Positions 25,094-33,633 of a stretch of DNA of 64,000 bases are shown in pieces. The stretch lies in the NCBI RefSeq assembly GCF_003387475.1, contig NZ_QUNO01000020.1, positions 62,001-126,000 on the forward strand, given 5' to 3'. This DNA comes from Kutzneria buriramensis (GTDB lineage Bacteria; Actinomycetota; Actinomycetes; Mycobacteriales; Pseudonocardiaceae). A program made the translations under genes and the position numbers. Below the pieces are notes generated by a model. The model was given only the letters and a program-made list of their open reading frames with translations. It was not told where the DNA came from and did not search any database. Within the stretch, counting starts at the first letter, position 1. Each line of letters opens with the position of its first letter.

Positions 25094-25120
25094 GGGGGCC
25101 GGCTCGTGGCACCGGCCCCC
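25094..25120. terminator. Perfect hairpin terminator between convergent genes
   Basis: GGGGGCCGG (25094-25102) and CCGGCCCCC (25112-25120) flank a 9-nt loop, 7 bp after the beta-helix stop and 5 bp before the opposite stop at 25126. It can serve both strands. Confidence 0.8.
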
Positions 25121-25125
25121 GTTCC

Positions 25126-26577
25126 TCAGGCGATCGGCCGGCTCAGCCGGGCGTTGACCGGCTCGATCGGGACCAGGCGGTTGGCCGCCGCCACCGTGAC
25201 CGAACCGGTGCTCATGCTGATGATCAGCGACACTCCGGCGCCGGGGCCGACGCCGGAGTGGCCGCAGACCGCCTTGGCCGGATTCACCAGCCAGCCGAGG
25301 CCCAGCTGGGCGGCTCCCGGCGGTCCAGCCTGCGGGCGCAGGGCTTCCTCTGTCAGCTCGGGTGTCAGCAGCGAGGTCCAGTGCCGGCCGAACCGCACCA
25401 GGTCCGGCGCCGTGGTCCACAGGCCCCCGGCTGCCGCCGTCGTCGACACGTGGCGTTCCGCCTCCTCGAACGTCCCGTCGTCGGCCAGGTGGTAGCCGGT
25501 GACCACGGCGCCTCCCGGCCAGTGGGTCGGGAAGTCCGAGTCCGCCATGCCCAGCGGCTCGAACACCAGGGTCCGCACCGCGTCGGGGTAGGCAACCCCG
25601 GTGACGTCGGCGATGATCTTGCCCAGCACGGCGTAGCCGCCGTTGCTGGGCACGAACTCGCCGCGCCGGTCCGAGCAGGGGATGGTCGTGTCGTGGTAGG
25701 CGAATTCGGGTGCTTCCGGGGCGAACTGAACCTCGGGGCTGACGACGCCGGCGGTGTGGGTGAGCAGCTCCCGGACCGTGATGTCGTCGTCGGCCAGGCG
25801 TGGCCCGCGGAGGAGTTCGTTGGCCCGGCGGTCGATGCCGTCGACGACCTTCAGCACGGCGACGGCCGTGATCAGCTTGGCCACGCCGTAGGCGGGGAAG
25901 CGGTGGTCGGGGCGTAGTTCCTCGCGGCGGTCCAGGTCGGCCCAGCCGCGGGCGACCGTCCACTCCGGACTGCCGGCGAGGATCAGGCCCGGCAGGCCCA
26001 GTTCCGCCATCGACTGCTCGGCGATGTCCTGTCCCCGCTGCGGCGCGTCCCCGGTGGTTCGGCTTGTCGGGTTGTTCACCCGCGTGTCCGTGAGCCTCTT
26101 GGCGATCGGGTACATGCGCAGTGCCCGCAGCCGGTGCGGCGGCTCGTCCTCCGCCGAGGCCTCGATGCGCAGTCCCGCGATCTCCGCCCGGACGGTGTCG
26201 TCGGTGCTCGCGTCGACCGTGAGCTCCTCGCGCAGCTTCGCCGCCACCGAGCGGAGCTGCTTGGTCAGGATGTCGGGCGGCACCATGCCCAGGAACCGCT
26301 CGGTGAGGTGTTCGCCCAGCTCCGTGTCGCTCGGCGGCGACCAGTTCTCGTCGTCCTTGAACCGGTCGACCAGCCACCGCACGTGCGGCAGGGCCGTGGT
26401 CTCCGGGCTGATCGCGTTCTTCAGCGCCGGCCAGCTGGGGAACCCGTGCTCGCGGGCGATCGCCAGCTGGGCTTCGTGCAGGGTGCCGAACTCCGCCGCC
26501 GCGAGCCGCCGCTTCGCCTCGAGTTTCAGGAAGCGCAGGCTGGGCCGGTCGGGGAGGGCACGGGATGACTCGGACAA
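25126..26577 (-). CDS. Beta-lactamase-fold serine hydrolase homolog lacking the nucleophile Ser
   Basis: A 483-aa protein with three parts: a short N-terminal domain (LRFLKLEAKRRLAAAEF, EAQLAIAREHGFPSWPALK) also seen in ankyrin-like actinobacterial proteins; a helical segment (ERFLGMVPPDILTKQLR); and a class-C beta-lactamase/DD-peptidase-like domain from about 185. Where the family has SxxK, this has FPAYGVAK: Gly231 (codon 25887-25885, GGC) replaces Ser, with Lys234 kept. The third motif GHSGVGPG is present, and PSNGGY replaces YxN. The TTG start at 26577 has GGAAGGA upstream; ATG 26613 has no SD. No signal peptide. Probably a non-hydrolytic homolog. Confidence 0.8.
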   Translation of the reverse strand: MSESSRALPDRPSLRFLKLEAKRRLAAAEFGTLHEAQLAIAREHGFPSWPALKNAISPETTALPHVRWLVDRFKDDENWSPPSDTELGEHLTERFLGMVPPDILTKQLRSVAAKLREELTVDASTDDTVRAEIAGLRIEASAEDEPPHRLRALRMYPIAKRLTDTRVNNPTSRTTGDAPQRGQDIAEQSMAELGLPGLILAGSPEWTVARGWADLDRREELRPDHRFPAYGVAKLITAVAVLKVVDGIDRRANELLRGPRLADDDITVRELLTHTAGVVSPEVQFAPEAPEFAYHDTTIPCSDRRGEFVPSNGGYAVLGKIIADVTGVAYPDAVRTLVFEPLGMADSDFPTHWPGGAVVTGYHLADDGTFEEAERHVSTTAAAGGLWTTAPDLVRFGRHWTSLLTPELTEEALRPQAGPPGAAQLGLGWLVNPAKAVCGHSGVGPGAGVSLIISMSTGSVTVAAANRLVPIEPVNARLSRPIA

Positions 26578-26762
26578 GGCAGTCCTTCCTCGGCGCCCGT
26601 GGGTCCGCGACATCGGGCGGGAAAGACCTGCCGTCAGTGGGTGGAGCTCTTTCCGGTGGGCTTGCAGCCCTGCCCGCGGACCCAGAGGCGGCCGGCACCG
26701 CCGTTTTCACGGTAGCGCGTGGTTGCGACCCGCCGCAAACGGGTTGCCGCTAGGGTGGGCCC

Positions 26763-27146
26763 ATGGCGTCCGTCAAGCAGGTCCAGGTCACGTTCGACTG
26801 CGCAGATCCCGTGCGCGTCGCCCGATTCTGGAGCGAGGTGTTGGGCTACGGGCCGGCGGCCGAGTCCGACGGCTCGTGGTCCGCGTGCAGCGATCCCACC
26901 GGCGTGGGACCGCGGCTGTACTTCCAGCGGGTGCCCGAGGGCAAGGTCGCCAAGAACCGAGTGCACATCGACGTCCGGGCCGCGCCCGGCCTCGCCGGCG
27001 CCGAGCGCCTGGCCGCGCTCGAGGCGGAGTGCACCCGCGTGGTCGCCCTCGGCGCGACCCGCGTGCAACTCCTGGTCTCCGACGACCAGAACGAGTCGTG
27101 CATCAACATGCAGGACATCGAGGGCAACGAGTTCTGCCTGGACTGA
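26763..27146 (+). CDS. VOC-superfamily (glyoxalase-like) protein
   Basis: A 127-aa cytosolic protein with the glyoxalase-like-domain pattern VTFDCADPVRVARFWSEVLGY near the start, VHIDVRAAPG, and the ending MQDIEGNEFCLD. Vicinal-oxygen-chelate proteins bind a metal with His and Glu and act on small molecules or sequester antibiotics; this subgroup is of unknown substrate. It stands alone between two oppositely transcribed genes. A weak 6-bp hairpin (27149-27169) follows the stop. Confidence 0.82.
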   Translation: MASVKQVQVTFDCADPVRVARFWSEVLGYGPAAESDGSWSACSDPTGVGPRLYFQRVPEGKVAKNRVHIDVRAAPGLAGAERLAALEAECTRVVALGATRVQLLVSDDQNESCINMQDIEGNEFCLD

Positions 27147-27258
27147 GACGTGTCCGCGGCGCTGACACGGTTGCCGGATCTTCGCGGCTGGGATGCCGAC
27201 GGCTTGTCCGACGTCCGCAGCCGACCGACTCCAACGCCTGGCTTCGTCTGGCCGAGGA

Positions 27259-27510
27259 TCAAGCGGCGGTCAAGAGCAGTCGGCCTTCCCCGGTCTCCTC
27301 GTCGACGTGCACCAAGATCGTGGCTTGCTCCTCCTCCGGCAGTCGGAGGGTGAAGTAGGGGTCCAGCTGCATCAGAAACGTCCAGGCATCGCGATTTCCG
27401 CCTGGTGGCAAAGCGGCCAGCACGGCCGAGGCGTGCCACCCCGAGTCGTCGACAACAACGGTGAGTTCACCTCGAACGAGCCGAGACGGGTGTCGGAGTT
27501 CGCCTGCCAC
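27259..27510 (-). CDS. Small hypothetical protein, possible remnant
   Basis: An 83-codon frame from GTG 27510. Its last 65 residues (GELTVVVDDSGWHASAVLAA, WTFLMQLDPYFTLRLPEEEQ, ILVHVDEETGEGRLLLTAA) look like a real acidic alpha/beta protein rather than antisense noise, while sequence upstream of 27510 in this frame looks non-coding. I do not recognise the family. No clear SD precedes the GTG. It may be a small gene or the 3' remainder of a larger one. The 209 bp from 27511 to 27719 hold nothing else that I can identify. Confidence 0.4.
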   Translation of the reverse strand: MAGELRHPSRLVRGELTVVVDDSGWHASAVLAALPPGGNRDAWTFLMQLDPYFTLRLPEEEQATILVHVDEETGEGRLLLTAA

Positions 27511-27719
27511 TCCAGTCGTGCGGGTCCCGGGTAGCTGTCCACGTGCGGATTGTCTCCGCACGTCCCGCCCGAGACCACCGAGATACGCTCGGTGCGGCCA
27601 AGCCCGACTATTCGGTCGGGCGATCGGGTTGTGCCCACGGATGCACGATCGTGCCGGGCCGACCGAGGCGATGTTCGGCTCACCGGTCGACCCGCGCACT
27701 CCGTGCACGGCCGGTTCGG

Positions 27720-28718
27720 TTAGAGCCGGTCCGCCGCGACGATCGCCTTGGCGAAGTCGCGCGGGGCCTCCTGCGGCACGTTGTGCCCGACGCCGCGGAA
27801 GATCCGGTGCTGGTACGGCCCGGTGAACATCTTTCGGTACGAGGAGCCGTCGATGTTGGCGCCGTCGAAGTCGCTGCCGATGGTGATCGTCGGCGCCGTG
27901 ACCGGCGGCGCGGCCTGGAGCCGCTGCTCGATCGCCTCGTACTGGGCCTCACCCGGCGCCAGGCCGAGCCGCCACCGGTAGTTGTGGATCACGATGGCCA
28001 CGTGGTCGGTGTTGGTGAACGCCTGCGCGCTGCGGTCGTAGGTGGCGTCGGAGAACTTCCATCGCGGCGAGGCGTTGGTCCAGATGAGCTTGTTGAAGTC
28101 GTGGCGGTTCTCGGTGTAGCCCGTGACGCCCCGCTCGGTGGCGAAGTAGTACTGGTACCACCAGCCCAGTTCGGCCGCCGGCGCCAGCGGCGTCTGCTGC
28201 GCCTTCAGGTTCGTCACCAGGTAGCCGCTGACCAGCACCGCGGCCTTCACGCGCTCGGGCCACAGCGCGGCGACGCAGCCGGCGGTGCGCGAACCCCAGT
28301 CGTAGCCGCCGAGGATCGCCCGGTCGATGTGCAGGGCGTCCATCAGCGAGATCACGTCCGACGCGGTGGCGGACTGCTGCCCGTTGCGCACGGTTTGCGC
28401 GGACCGGAACGTGGTGCTGCCGTAACCGCGCAGGTACGGCACGATGACCCGATATCCGGCCGCGGCCAGCAACGGGGCGACGTCGACGTAGCTGTGGATG
28501 TCGTACGGCCAGCCGTGCAGCAGGATGACCACCGGCCCGTCGGCGGGCCCGTCCTCGGCGTAGCCGATGTTCAGCGGCCCGGCCTGCACCTGCTTGAGCT
28601 CCTTGAACGCGGTGTGGCCGTTCTCCGCCGCGACGGCGGTGCCCGAGCCGGTGCCGGCGAGCGTGCCGGCCGCCACCACGCCGGCGAACCCCTGCGCGAA
28701 CAGTCTCCTGCTGATCAT
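27720..28718 (-). CDS. Tat-exported alpha/beta hydrolase (epoxide-hydrolase-like)
   Basis: A 332-aa hydrolase. The N-terminus SRRLFAQGF is a twin-arginine motif followed by a hydrophobic stretch to about Ala31, so it is likely exported folded. It has the oxyanion motif LHGWP, nucleophile Asp140 in GGYDWGS and His in GVGHNVPQ, as in epoxide hydrolases and haloalkane dehalogenases. AGGAG lies 5 nt before ATG 28718. It is divergent from nothing close and lies downstream of the LAL regulator on the same strand with 93 bp between, so that regulator may control it (inference). Confidence 0.87.
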   Translation of the reverse strand: MISRRLFAQGFAGVVAAGTLAGTGSGTAVAAENGHTAFKELKQVQAGPLNIGYAEDGPADGPVVILLHGWPYDIHSYVDVAPLLAAAGYRVIVPYLRGYGSTTFRSAQTVRNGQQSATASDVISLMDALHIDRAILGGYDWGSRTAGCVAALWPERVKAAVLVSGYLVTNLKAQQTPLAPAAELGWWYQYYFATERGVTGYTENRHDFNKLIWTNASPRWKFSDATYDRSAQAFTNTDHVAIVIHNYRWRLGLAPGEAQYEAIEQRLQAAPPVTAPTITIGSDFDGANIDGSSYRKMFTGPYQHRIFRGVGHNVPQEAPRDFAKAIVAADRL

Positions 28719-28811
28719 CACAACTCCTGACGGCAACGGCGATCACGGCGTTTCCCACGCTAGTGACCGGCGGCTGAGCCCGCGACCGTCGGATGACTCA
28801 ACCGGTGTACG

Positions 28812-31442
28812 TCACCCGCCGAGCACGTCTCGCAATTCGCCGCGCGAGCTGATGCCCAGCTTCGGGAAGATGCGGTGCAGGTGCGTGCCGATCGTCCGGT
28901 GCGAGAGGTAGAGCTGCTGCCCGATCTCGCGGTTCGTGAGGCCCGACGCGGCGAGCCGAGCGATGTTCAGCTCGTGCGGGGTGAGCTCGCCGACCGCGTC
29001 GGCGGCCTGGTCGGGGCTGGCCTCGCCGGCCGCGCGGAGCTCGTTGCGGGCCCGTTCGGCCCACGCCGTCACGCCGAGCGCCTCGAACGTCTCGCGGGCC
29101 GCCCGCAGCTGCGGGCGGGAATCGGAGGGGCGTCGCTGCCGGCGCAGCCATTCGCCGAAGGCCAGCTGGATGCGGCCGCGCTCCAACGGCCACGGGTCCG
29201 CGTCGAGGGCCGCGCGGAACAGCTTCTCCGCCTCGTCGTCCGGGGCGAGGACCGCCCGCGCGTGCCGGAGTCCGATGTGCAGCGCGGGAGACGGCGTCAT
29301 CGCGGCGTACATCTCGAACTCCCGCAACAGTTCCTCCAGCGGCCCGAGCTGGCCGCAGCGGACGGCGGCCTCGGTCAGCTCGGCGATCACATAGCAGCGC
29401 AACGCCATCTGGTACGCCGGGTCGGCGGAATCGTTGAGGCGCATGAGGTTCGCGAACGCGTCGGCGTGCCGACCCTCGCCGAGCGCCGCGACGCCGCGAG
29501 CCAGCTGCACGGTCGCCAACACCGGTCGGGCGCCGGCGGCGAGCCCGATCCGTTCCGCCGCAACGCACAGCTCCTCGGACCTGGCGTAGTCGCCGCGCAG
29601 GGCGGCGATTTCCGCCTGTACGGCAACGGAAAGCCCGTGTATGTACGGCTGCGCGGTCTCGACGGCGAGCCGCTCACCCTCCTCGGCGGCGGACAACGCC
29701 GTCGCGAGATCACCCAGCCGCACACAGCTCCACGCCTGCACGCCGACCGCCCGGGCGAGGAACGCGAGCCGGCCCTGCGTGCGCAGACCCGGCTGTGCGG
29801 CGGCGGAAAACCGTGCGGACAGGTCGAACGCCCCGACCTGCATCGCCGCGCTGCCGAGGAACCGGTCCACCTGCGGGTCGCGAACCTGCCCGGCCAGCAC
29901 GGTCAGATCGGCCAGCACGGACTCGCCTCGCTCGAACGGCGTCACGTACGCGTTGATCGCCACCAGCCGCGGGTCGTGCCGGTCGAGCGGCATCCGGTCG
30001 GCGGCCCTGGTGAGCCGCCGCCGGTCCGCCGGCCCCGGCTCGACCCAGAAGCAGCGCATCGCCGCGCCCCACAGGATCCCCATCGCCAGGTCGAGTGTGC
30101 CGTCGGCCAATACCGACACGGCCAGGTCGGCGAGCTCGCCCGGGCCGGACAGGCCGTCGCGCAGGCCGTCATCGAAGCTGGTCGGCAACCACCGGACCAC
30201 GGCCTGCTGGTTCGCGTTCAGCTCGAGCCGTGAGGCGTCCGTGAGCAGCCGGTCGACGAGCTCCCGCTGGCCGGTCTCCACGGCGAGGCCGGCCGCCTTC
30301 AACAGACGCACCGCCCTGAGCTCCGCCGACTCGCTGAGCTGCGCCGACCGCTCGAAGGACGCCACCGCCGCCTCGACGCCGCCCCGGCGCTCCGCTCGCT
30401 GGGCACTGTCTTCCAGCTCTTGAGCCACCGCCTCGTCCGGGCCGTTGGCGGCCGCCGCGCGGTGCCAGGCGCGGCGGTCCGGCTCGTCGATCGCCCCGGC
30501 CAGGGCCTTGTGCGCCGCCTGGCGTGCGGAAGGCGAGGCATCCTTGACGACGGCGGACCGCATCAGCGGATGCCGGAACGTCATGGTGTCCTGCTCGACG
30601 ACGATGAACCCCGCCTCGACCGCCGGGGTGAGCGCCACCAGGTCCGCATTCGCTGCGCACAACGCGTCGGAGACCGCACTGCTGTCGTTCAGGGCGGCGA
30701 TCAGCAGGAAGGTCTGTGTCGTAGCCGGCAGCGCCCGCGCGCGCGTCGCGAAGGTCTGCTCCATGCCGGTGATGTCGCCGCGGGAAAGCTCCCGCAGCGC
30801 CAGCGGATTGCCGGCCGCCGCCGTGACCACCCGAGATTTCGTCGCCGAATCCAATTCCGGTGCGGCCTCGTCCAGCAGCTCGAATGATGCTTCGGCCGAC
30901 AGCGACGCGAGGTTGAGGGCCGGCAGGCCGGCGGCGTCCAAACGGGAAGCCTCTCCGTCCCGAATTGCCGCCACGAACACGATCGGCTCCGATTCCAGCC
31001 GCCGCGCCACGAACGTCAGCACGTCCTGGCTGGTCGGATCCAGCCAGTGCGCGTCGTCCACCACGAGCAGCACCGGCCGCTCGGCCGCCGCCTCCGCGAG
31101 CAGGTTCAGCGCCGCCATGCCGACCAGGTAGATCTCCGGCCGCGGGCCGTCCGTCAGACCGAGGGCGGCGCGCAGCGCCTCGCGCTGGGCCGCCGGCAGG
31201 CAGTCGATCGACTTGCGGAGGGGGAACAGGAGTTGGTGCAGGCCCGCGAAGGTGAGGTGCTGCTCGGCCGCCACCCCGGTCGCCGTGAGCACCCGCAGCC
31301 CGGTGGCGCGGATCTCCGCCAGCAGCGCCGACTTGCCGATGCCCGCCTCGCCGCGCACCACCAGCGCCCCGCCCCGCTCGCGGATGCCGCCGACCAGCGC
31401 CGCCAGCCGGGTACGTTCCGACTCCCGTTCACACAGCGCCAC
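28812..31442 (-). CDS. LAL-type LuxR regulator with AAA+ ATPase domain
   Basis: An 876-aa large ATP-binding regulator. Walker A is GEAGIGKS (31-38), Walker B VLLVVDDAHWLD; a long helical (TPR-like) middle follows, and the C-terminal LuxR helix-turn-helix reads LTPHELNIARLAASGLTNREIGQQLYLSHRTIGTHLHRIFPKLG in segments. Such proteins sense a ligand or protein through the middle region and activate catabolic or antibiotic operons. The start ATG lies 57 bp from the divergent region that also serves the excalibur lipoprotein. Target unknown; the downstream hydrolase is a candidate. Confidence 0.92.
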   Translation of the reverse strand: MALCERESERTRLAALVGGIRERGGALVVRGEAGIGKSALLAEIRATGLRVLTATGVAAEQHLTFAGLHQLLFPLRKSIDCLPAAQREALRAALGLTDGPRPEIYLVGMAALNLLAEAAAERPVLLVVDDAHWLDPTSQDVLTFVARRLESEPIVFVAAIRDGEASRLDAAGLPALNLASLSAEASFELLDEAAPELDSATKSRVVTAAAGNPLALRELSRGDITGMEQTFATRARALPATTQTFLLIAALNDSSAVSDALCAANADLVALTPAVEAGFIVVEQDTMTFRHPLMRSAVVKDASPSARQAAHKALAGAIDEPDRRAWHRAAAANGPDEAVAQELEDSAQRAERRGGVEAAVASFERSAQLSESAELRAVRLLKAAGLAVETGQRELVDRLLTDASRLELNANQQAVVRWLPTSFDDGLRDGLSGPGELADLAVSVLADGTLDLAMGILWGAAMRCFWVEPGPADRRRLTRAADRMPLDRHDPRLVAINAYVTPFERGESVLADLTVLAGQVRDPQVDRFLGSAAMQVGAFDLSARFSAAAQPGLRTQGRLAFLARAVGVQAWSCVRLGDLATALSAAEEGERLAVETAQPYIHGLSVAVQAEIAALRGDYARSEELCVAAERIGLAAGARPVLATVQLARGVAALGEGRHADAFANLMRLNDSADPAYQMALRCYVIAELTEAAVRCGQLGPLEELLREFEMYAAMTPSPALHIGLRHARAVLAPDDEAEKLFRAALDADPWPLERGRIQLAFGEWLRRQRRPSDSRPQLRAARETFEALGVTAWAERARNELRAAGEASPDQAADAVGELTPHELNIARLAASGLTNREIGQQLYLSHRTIGTHLHRIFPKLGISSRGELRDVLGG

Positions 31443-31579
31443 GAACCATCCCCCTCAGCAGTTTCCCCTGCTTGCAGGCTAGGCCAACGCGGGGCGCGGC
31501 ACCGACCGGTCATTGCGGGCGTAACGGGCGGCACCGGGCGTCGATAGTGATGACCAGGACAGGGCCAGGGGAGGAATTC

Positions 31580-31975
31580 GTGGAATTGCGCACGTGCGCG
31601 AAATTGACGGTCTCGATCGTTTTGCTTGTGGCCTTGGCGGCCTGCGGGTCCGGGGTGGCGACCCCACCACCCATCACGACGACAACGACGACAACGACGA
31701 CAACCACGACCAGCTCCGCCGCGCCCACCACGACGACCACCACACTTCCGCCCCCGACGACCACCACCACGATCGCGCCGCCACCTCCGCCGCCGACCGT
31801 CGAGCAGCCCCCGCCCGCGCCGCAGACCACGGCCGCCGCGCCGCCACCGGCGAACGTCTACTACGCGAACTGCGCCGCCGCGCGGGCCGCCGGCGTCGCG
31901 CCGCTCTATCGCGGCCAGCCCGGCTACCGGTCCGGGCTCGACCGGGACGGGGACGGCATCGCCTGCGAAAAGTAA
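31580..31975 (+). CDS. Lipoprotein with Thr/Pro linker and excalibur domain
   Basis: A 131-aa surface protein from GTG 31580 (GGGGAGG upstream). The signal VELRTCAKLTVSIVLLVALAAC gives Cys22 as lipid anchor. A long Thr-rich then Pro-rich linker (about 30-90) spans the envelope, followed by the excalibur calcium-binding domain YYANCAAARAAG ... YRSGLDRDGDGIACE, with the DxDxDG loop. It is probably a cell-surface calcium-binding protein of unknown task. The Thr run comes from codons ACG/ACA/ACC and is low complexity, not a DNA satellite. Confidence 0.85.
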   Translation: MELRTCAKLTVSIVLLVALAACGSGVATPPPITTTTTTTTTTTTSSAAPTTTTTTLPPPTTTTTIAPPPPPPTVEQPPPAPQTTAAAPPPANVYYANCAAARAAGVAPLYRGQPGYRSGLDRDGDGIACEK

Positions 31976-31993
31976 ACACTGTGGCTTCAGTGT
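31976..31993 (+). terminator. Hairpin after excalibur lipoprotein
   Basis: ACACTG and CAGTGT flank a 6-nt loop directly after the TAA stop, followed by an AT-rich stretch (CAATTGAAGTCAA). A modest terminator. Confidence 0.5.
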
Positions 31994-32064
31994 CAATTGA
32001 AGTCAATCCGCTGGTAACCCGGAGTTCCTTGTTCCGGCCGTGACCCGCCGGGTATGCCTGAGCT

Positions 32065-32982
32065 GTGATCCAGCAATCCCCAGAGGTCCTCGCCCGCTTC
32101 CCGGAACTCCAGCACGACGACATGGTGGTCGAGTACGAGGACGGCGACGAGCCGATCCTGCTGCGCGCCGACGGCTCCGTCGTCGACACGTGGCGGGAGA
32201 ACTACCCCTACTCCTCGCGGCTGGGCCGGGACGAGTACGACCTCGTCAAGCGGCTGCTCCAGATCGAGCTGCTGAAGATGCAGTACTGGATCAAGGAAAC
32301 CGGCCGCCGCATGGTCATCGTCTGCGAGGGCCGGGACGCGGCCGGCAAGGGCGGCACGATCAAGCGGTTCACCGAGCACCTCAACCCCCGCGGCGCGCGG
32401 GTGGTGGCGCTGGACAAGCCGACCGAGCGCGAGCAGGGCCAGTGGTACTTCCAGCGCTACGCCGCGCACCTGCCCACGGCCGGCGAGATCGTGCTGCTGG
32501 ACCGCTCCTGGTACAACCGCGCCGGCGTCGAGCGGGTGATGGGCTACTGCACCGAGGACCAGTACCGGCGCTTCCTGGAGCAGGCTCCGACGTTCGAGCG
32601 GATGCTGGTGGACGACGGCGTGATCCTGGTCAAGCTGTGGTTCTCGGTGTCCCAGGCCGAGCAGCGCACCCGCTTCCTGATCCGCCAGGTCGACCCGGTG
32701 CGGCAGTGGAAGCTCAGCCCGAACGACGTCGAGTCACTGGACCGCTGGGACGCCTACACGGCGGCGAAGGTGGCGATGTTCCGCGCCACCGACACCGACT
32801 ACGCGCCGTGGACCGTGGTGAAGAGCAACGACAAGAAGCGGGCCCGCGTCGAGGCGATGCGGCACGTGCTCTCGCTCGTCGACTTCGAGGACAAGGACCA
32901 CGAGGTGATCGGCAAGCCCGACCCGAACGTGGTCGGCGCGGCGTCGACCCTGCTGGAGGCGGGCGAGGACGACCACCGTTAG
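32065..32982 (+). CDS. ppk2: Polyphosphate kinase 2
   Basis: A 305-aa PPK2-family kinase that moves phosphate between polyphosphate and nucleotides (class I size, ADP or GDP to ATP/GTP). Walker A is GRDAAGKGG (89-97), Walker B with lid DRSWYNRAGVERVMG (146-160), and the family C-terminus RWDAYTAAKVAMF, APWTVVKSNDKKRARVEAM is intact. GTG start at 32065. It could recycle nucleotides from polyphosphate under stress. It converges on the tetR gene with stops overlapping by 4 nt. Confidence 0.93.
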   Translation: MIQQSPEVLARFPELQHDDMVVEYEDGDEPILLRADGSVVDTWRENYPYSSRLGRDEYDLVKRLLQIELLKMQYWIKETGRRMVIVCEGRDAAGKGGTIKRFTEHLNPRGARVVALDKPTEREQGQWYFQRYAAHLPTAGEIVLLDRSWYNRAGVERVMGYCTEDQYRRFLEQAPTFERMLVDDGVILVKLWFSVSQAEQRTRFLIRQVDPVRQWKLSPNDVESLDRWDAYTAAKVAMFRATDTDYAPWTVVKSNDKKRARVEAMRHVLSLVDFEDKDHEVIGKPDPNVVGAASTLLEAGEDDHR

Positions 32983-33605
32983 AGGTTGTCGAGGATCAGC
33001 GACAGGGTGAAGTCGAACCGGTCGTGCCCGGTGCCGGCGGTCAGGTCGGCGGCGTGGCGCCGGGTGTGCGGGAACCGGTCGGCCGGCAGGGCGCCGAACC
33101 GGTCCATGAGTTCCTCACGGCTGAGGACCCACTCCTGCCCCCGCTGGACGAGCGAGCGCTCCAGCGTGTAGCCGCAGACGTAGAGGGTGAGCGCGTCCAG
33201 CGCCCAGGCGGCGGTCCGGGGTTCGACGCCGCCGGCCAGCAGGATCGCCAGGATCCCCTCGGCGACCCGCAGCGTCTCCGGGTTGGTGGGGACGATGGCC
33301 AGCGCGGCGCGGGAGACGCCGGGGTAGGCCAGGTACTGGTCGCGGATCTGGGCGTAGACGTCGCGGATCTGCCGTCGCCACGTGGCCGGGTCGGGCGCGG
33401 GCAGCTCGATGCCGGCAAGCAGGCGGCCGATGAGCAGGTCGTCGAGCTCCTCCTTGCTGACGATGTGCGCGTACAGCGAGGAGGGTCCGGTGCCGAGCAC
33501 GGCCGCGACGCGCCGGATCGTCAGCGCGTCGTAGCCCTCGGCGGCGATGACCTGGAGCGCCGCGTCGGTGATGCGGTCGGCCGTGATGGGAGTCTTGCGC
33601 GGCAT
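32979..33605 (-). CDS. TetR-family regulator
   Basis: A 208-aa repressor-type protein. The helix-turn-helix is ITDAALQVIAAEGYDALTIRRVAAVLGTGPSSLYAHI (read in parts, about 10-50), followed by the TetR_C-like ligand domain with LPAPDPATWRRQIRDVYAQI and the aromatic, mainly helical C-half. ATG 33605 is chosen; GTG 33614 would add three residues. It ends on the opposite ppk2 gene. No adjacent structural gene is clearly its target; the secreted cyclophilin lies 29 bp upstream on the same strand. Confidence 0.88.
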   Translation of the reverse strand: MPRKTPITADRITDAALQVIAAEGYDALTIRRVAAVLGTGPSSLYAHIVSKEELDDLLIGRLLAGIELPAPDPATWRRQIRDVYAQIRDQYLAYPGVSRAALAIVPTNPETLRVAEGILAILLAGGVEPRTAAWALDALTLYVCGYTLERSLVQRGQEWVLSREELMDRFGALPADRFPHTRRHAADLTAGTGHDRFDFTLSLILDNL

Positions 33606-33633
33606 GCCGGCCACTCTACCGGCCTGTACGAAC

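Noticed and set aside
27511-27708. Extension of the small ORF at 27259 to an upstream ATG
   Set aside because: Residues upstream of the GTG 27510 look like noncoding translation (many Arg, Pro, His) and show no link to the C-terminal part.
31673-31760. ACG/ACC-rich tract as microsatellite or CRISPR-like repeat
   Set aside because: It is an irregular Thr-codon run in a lipoprotein linker; no spacer-repeat pattern exists.
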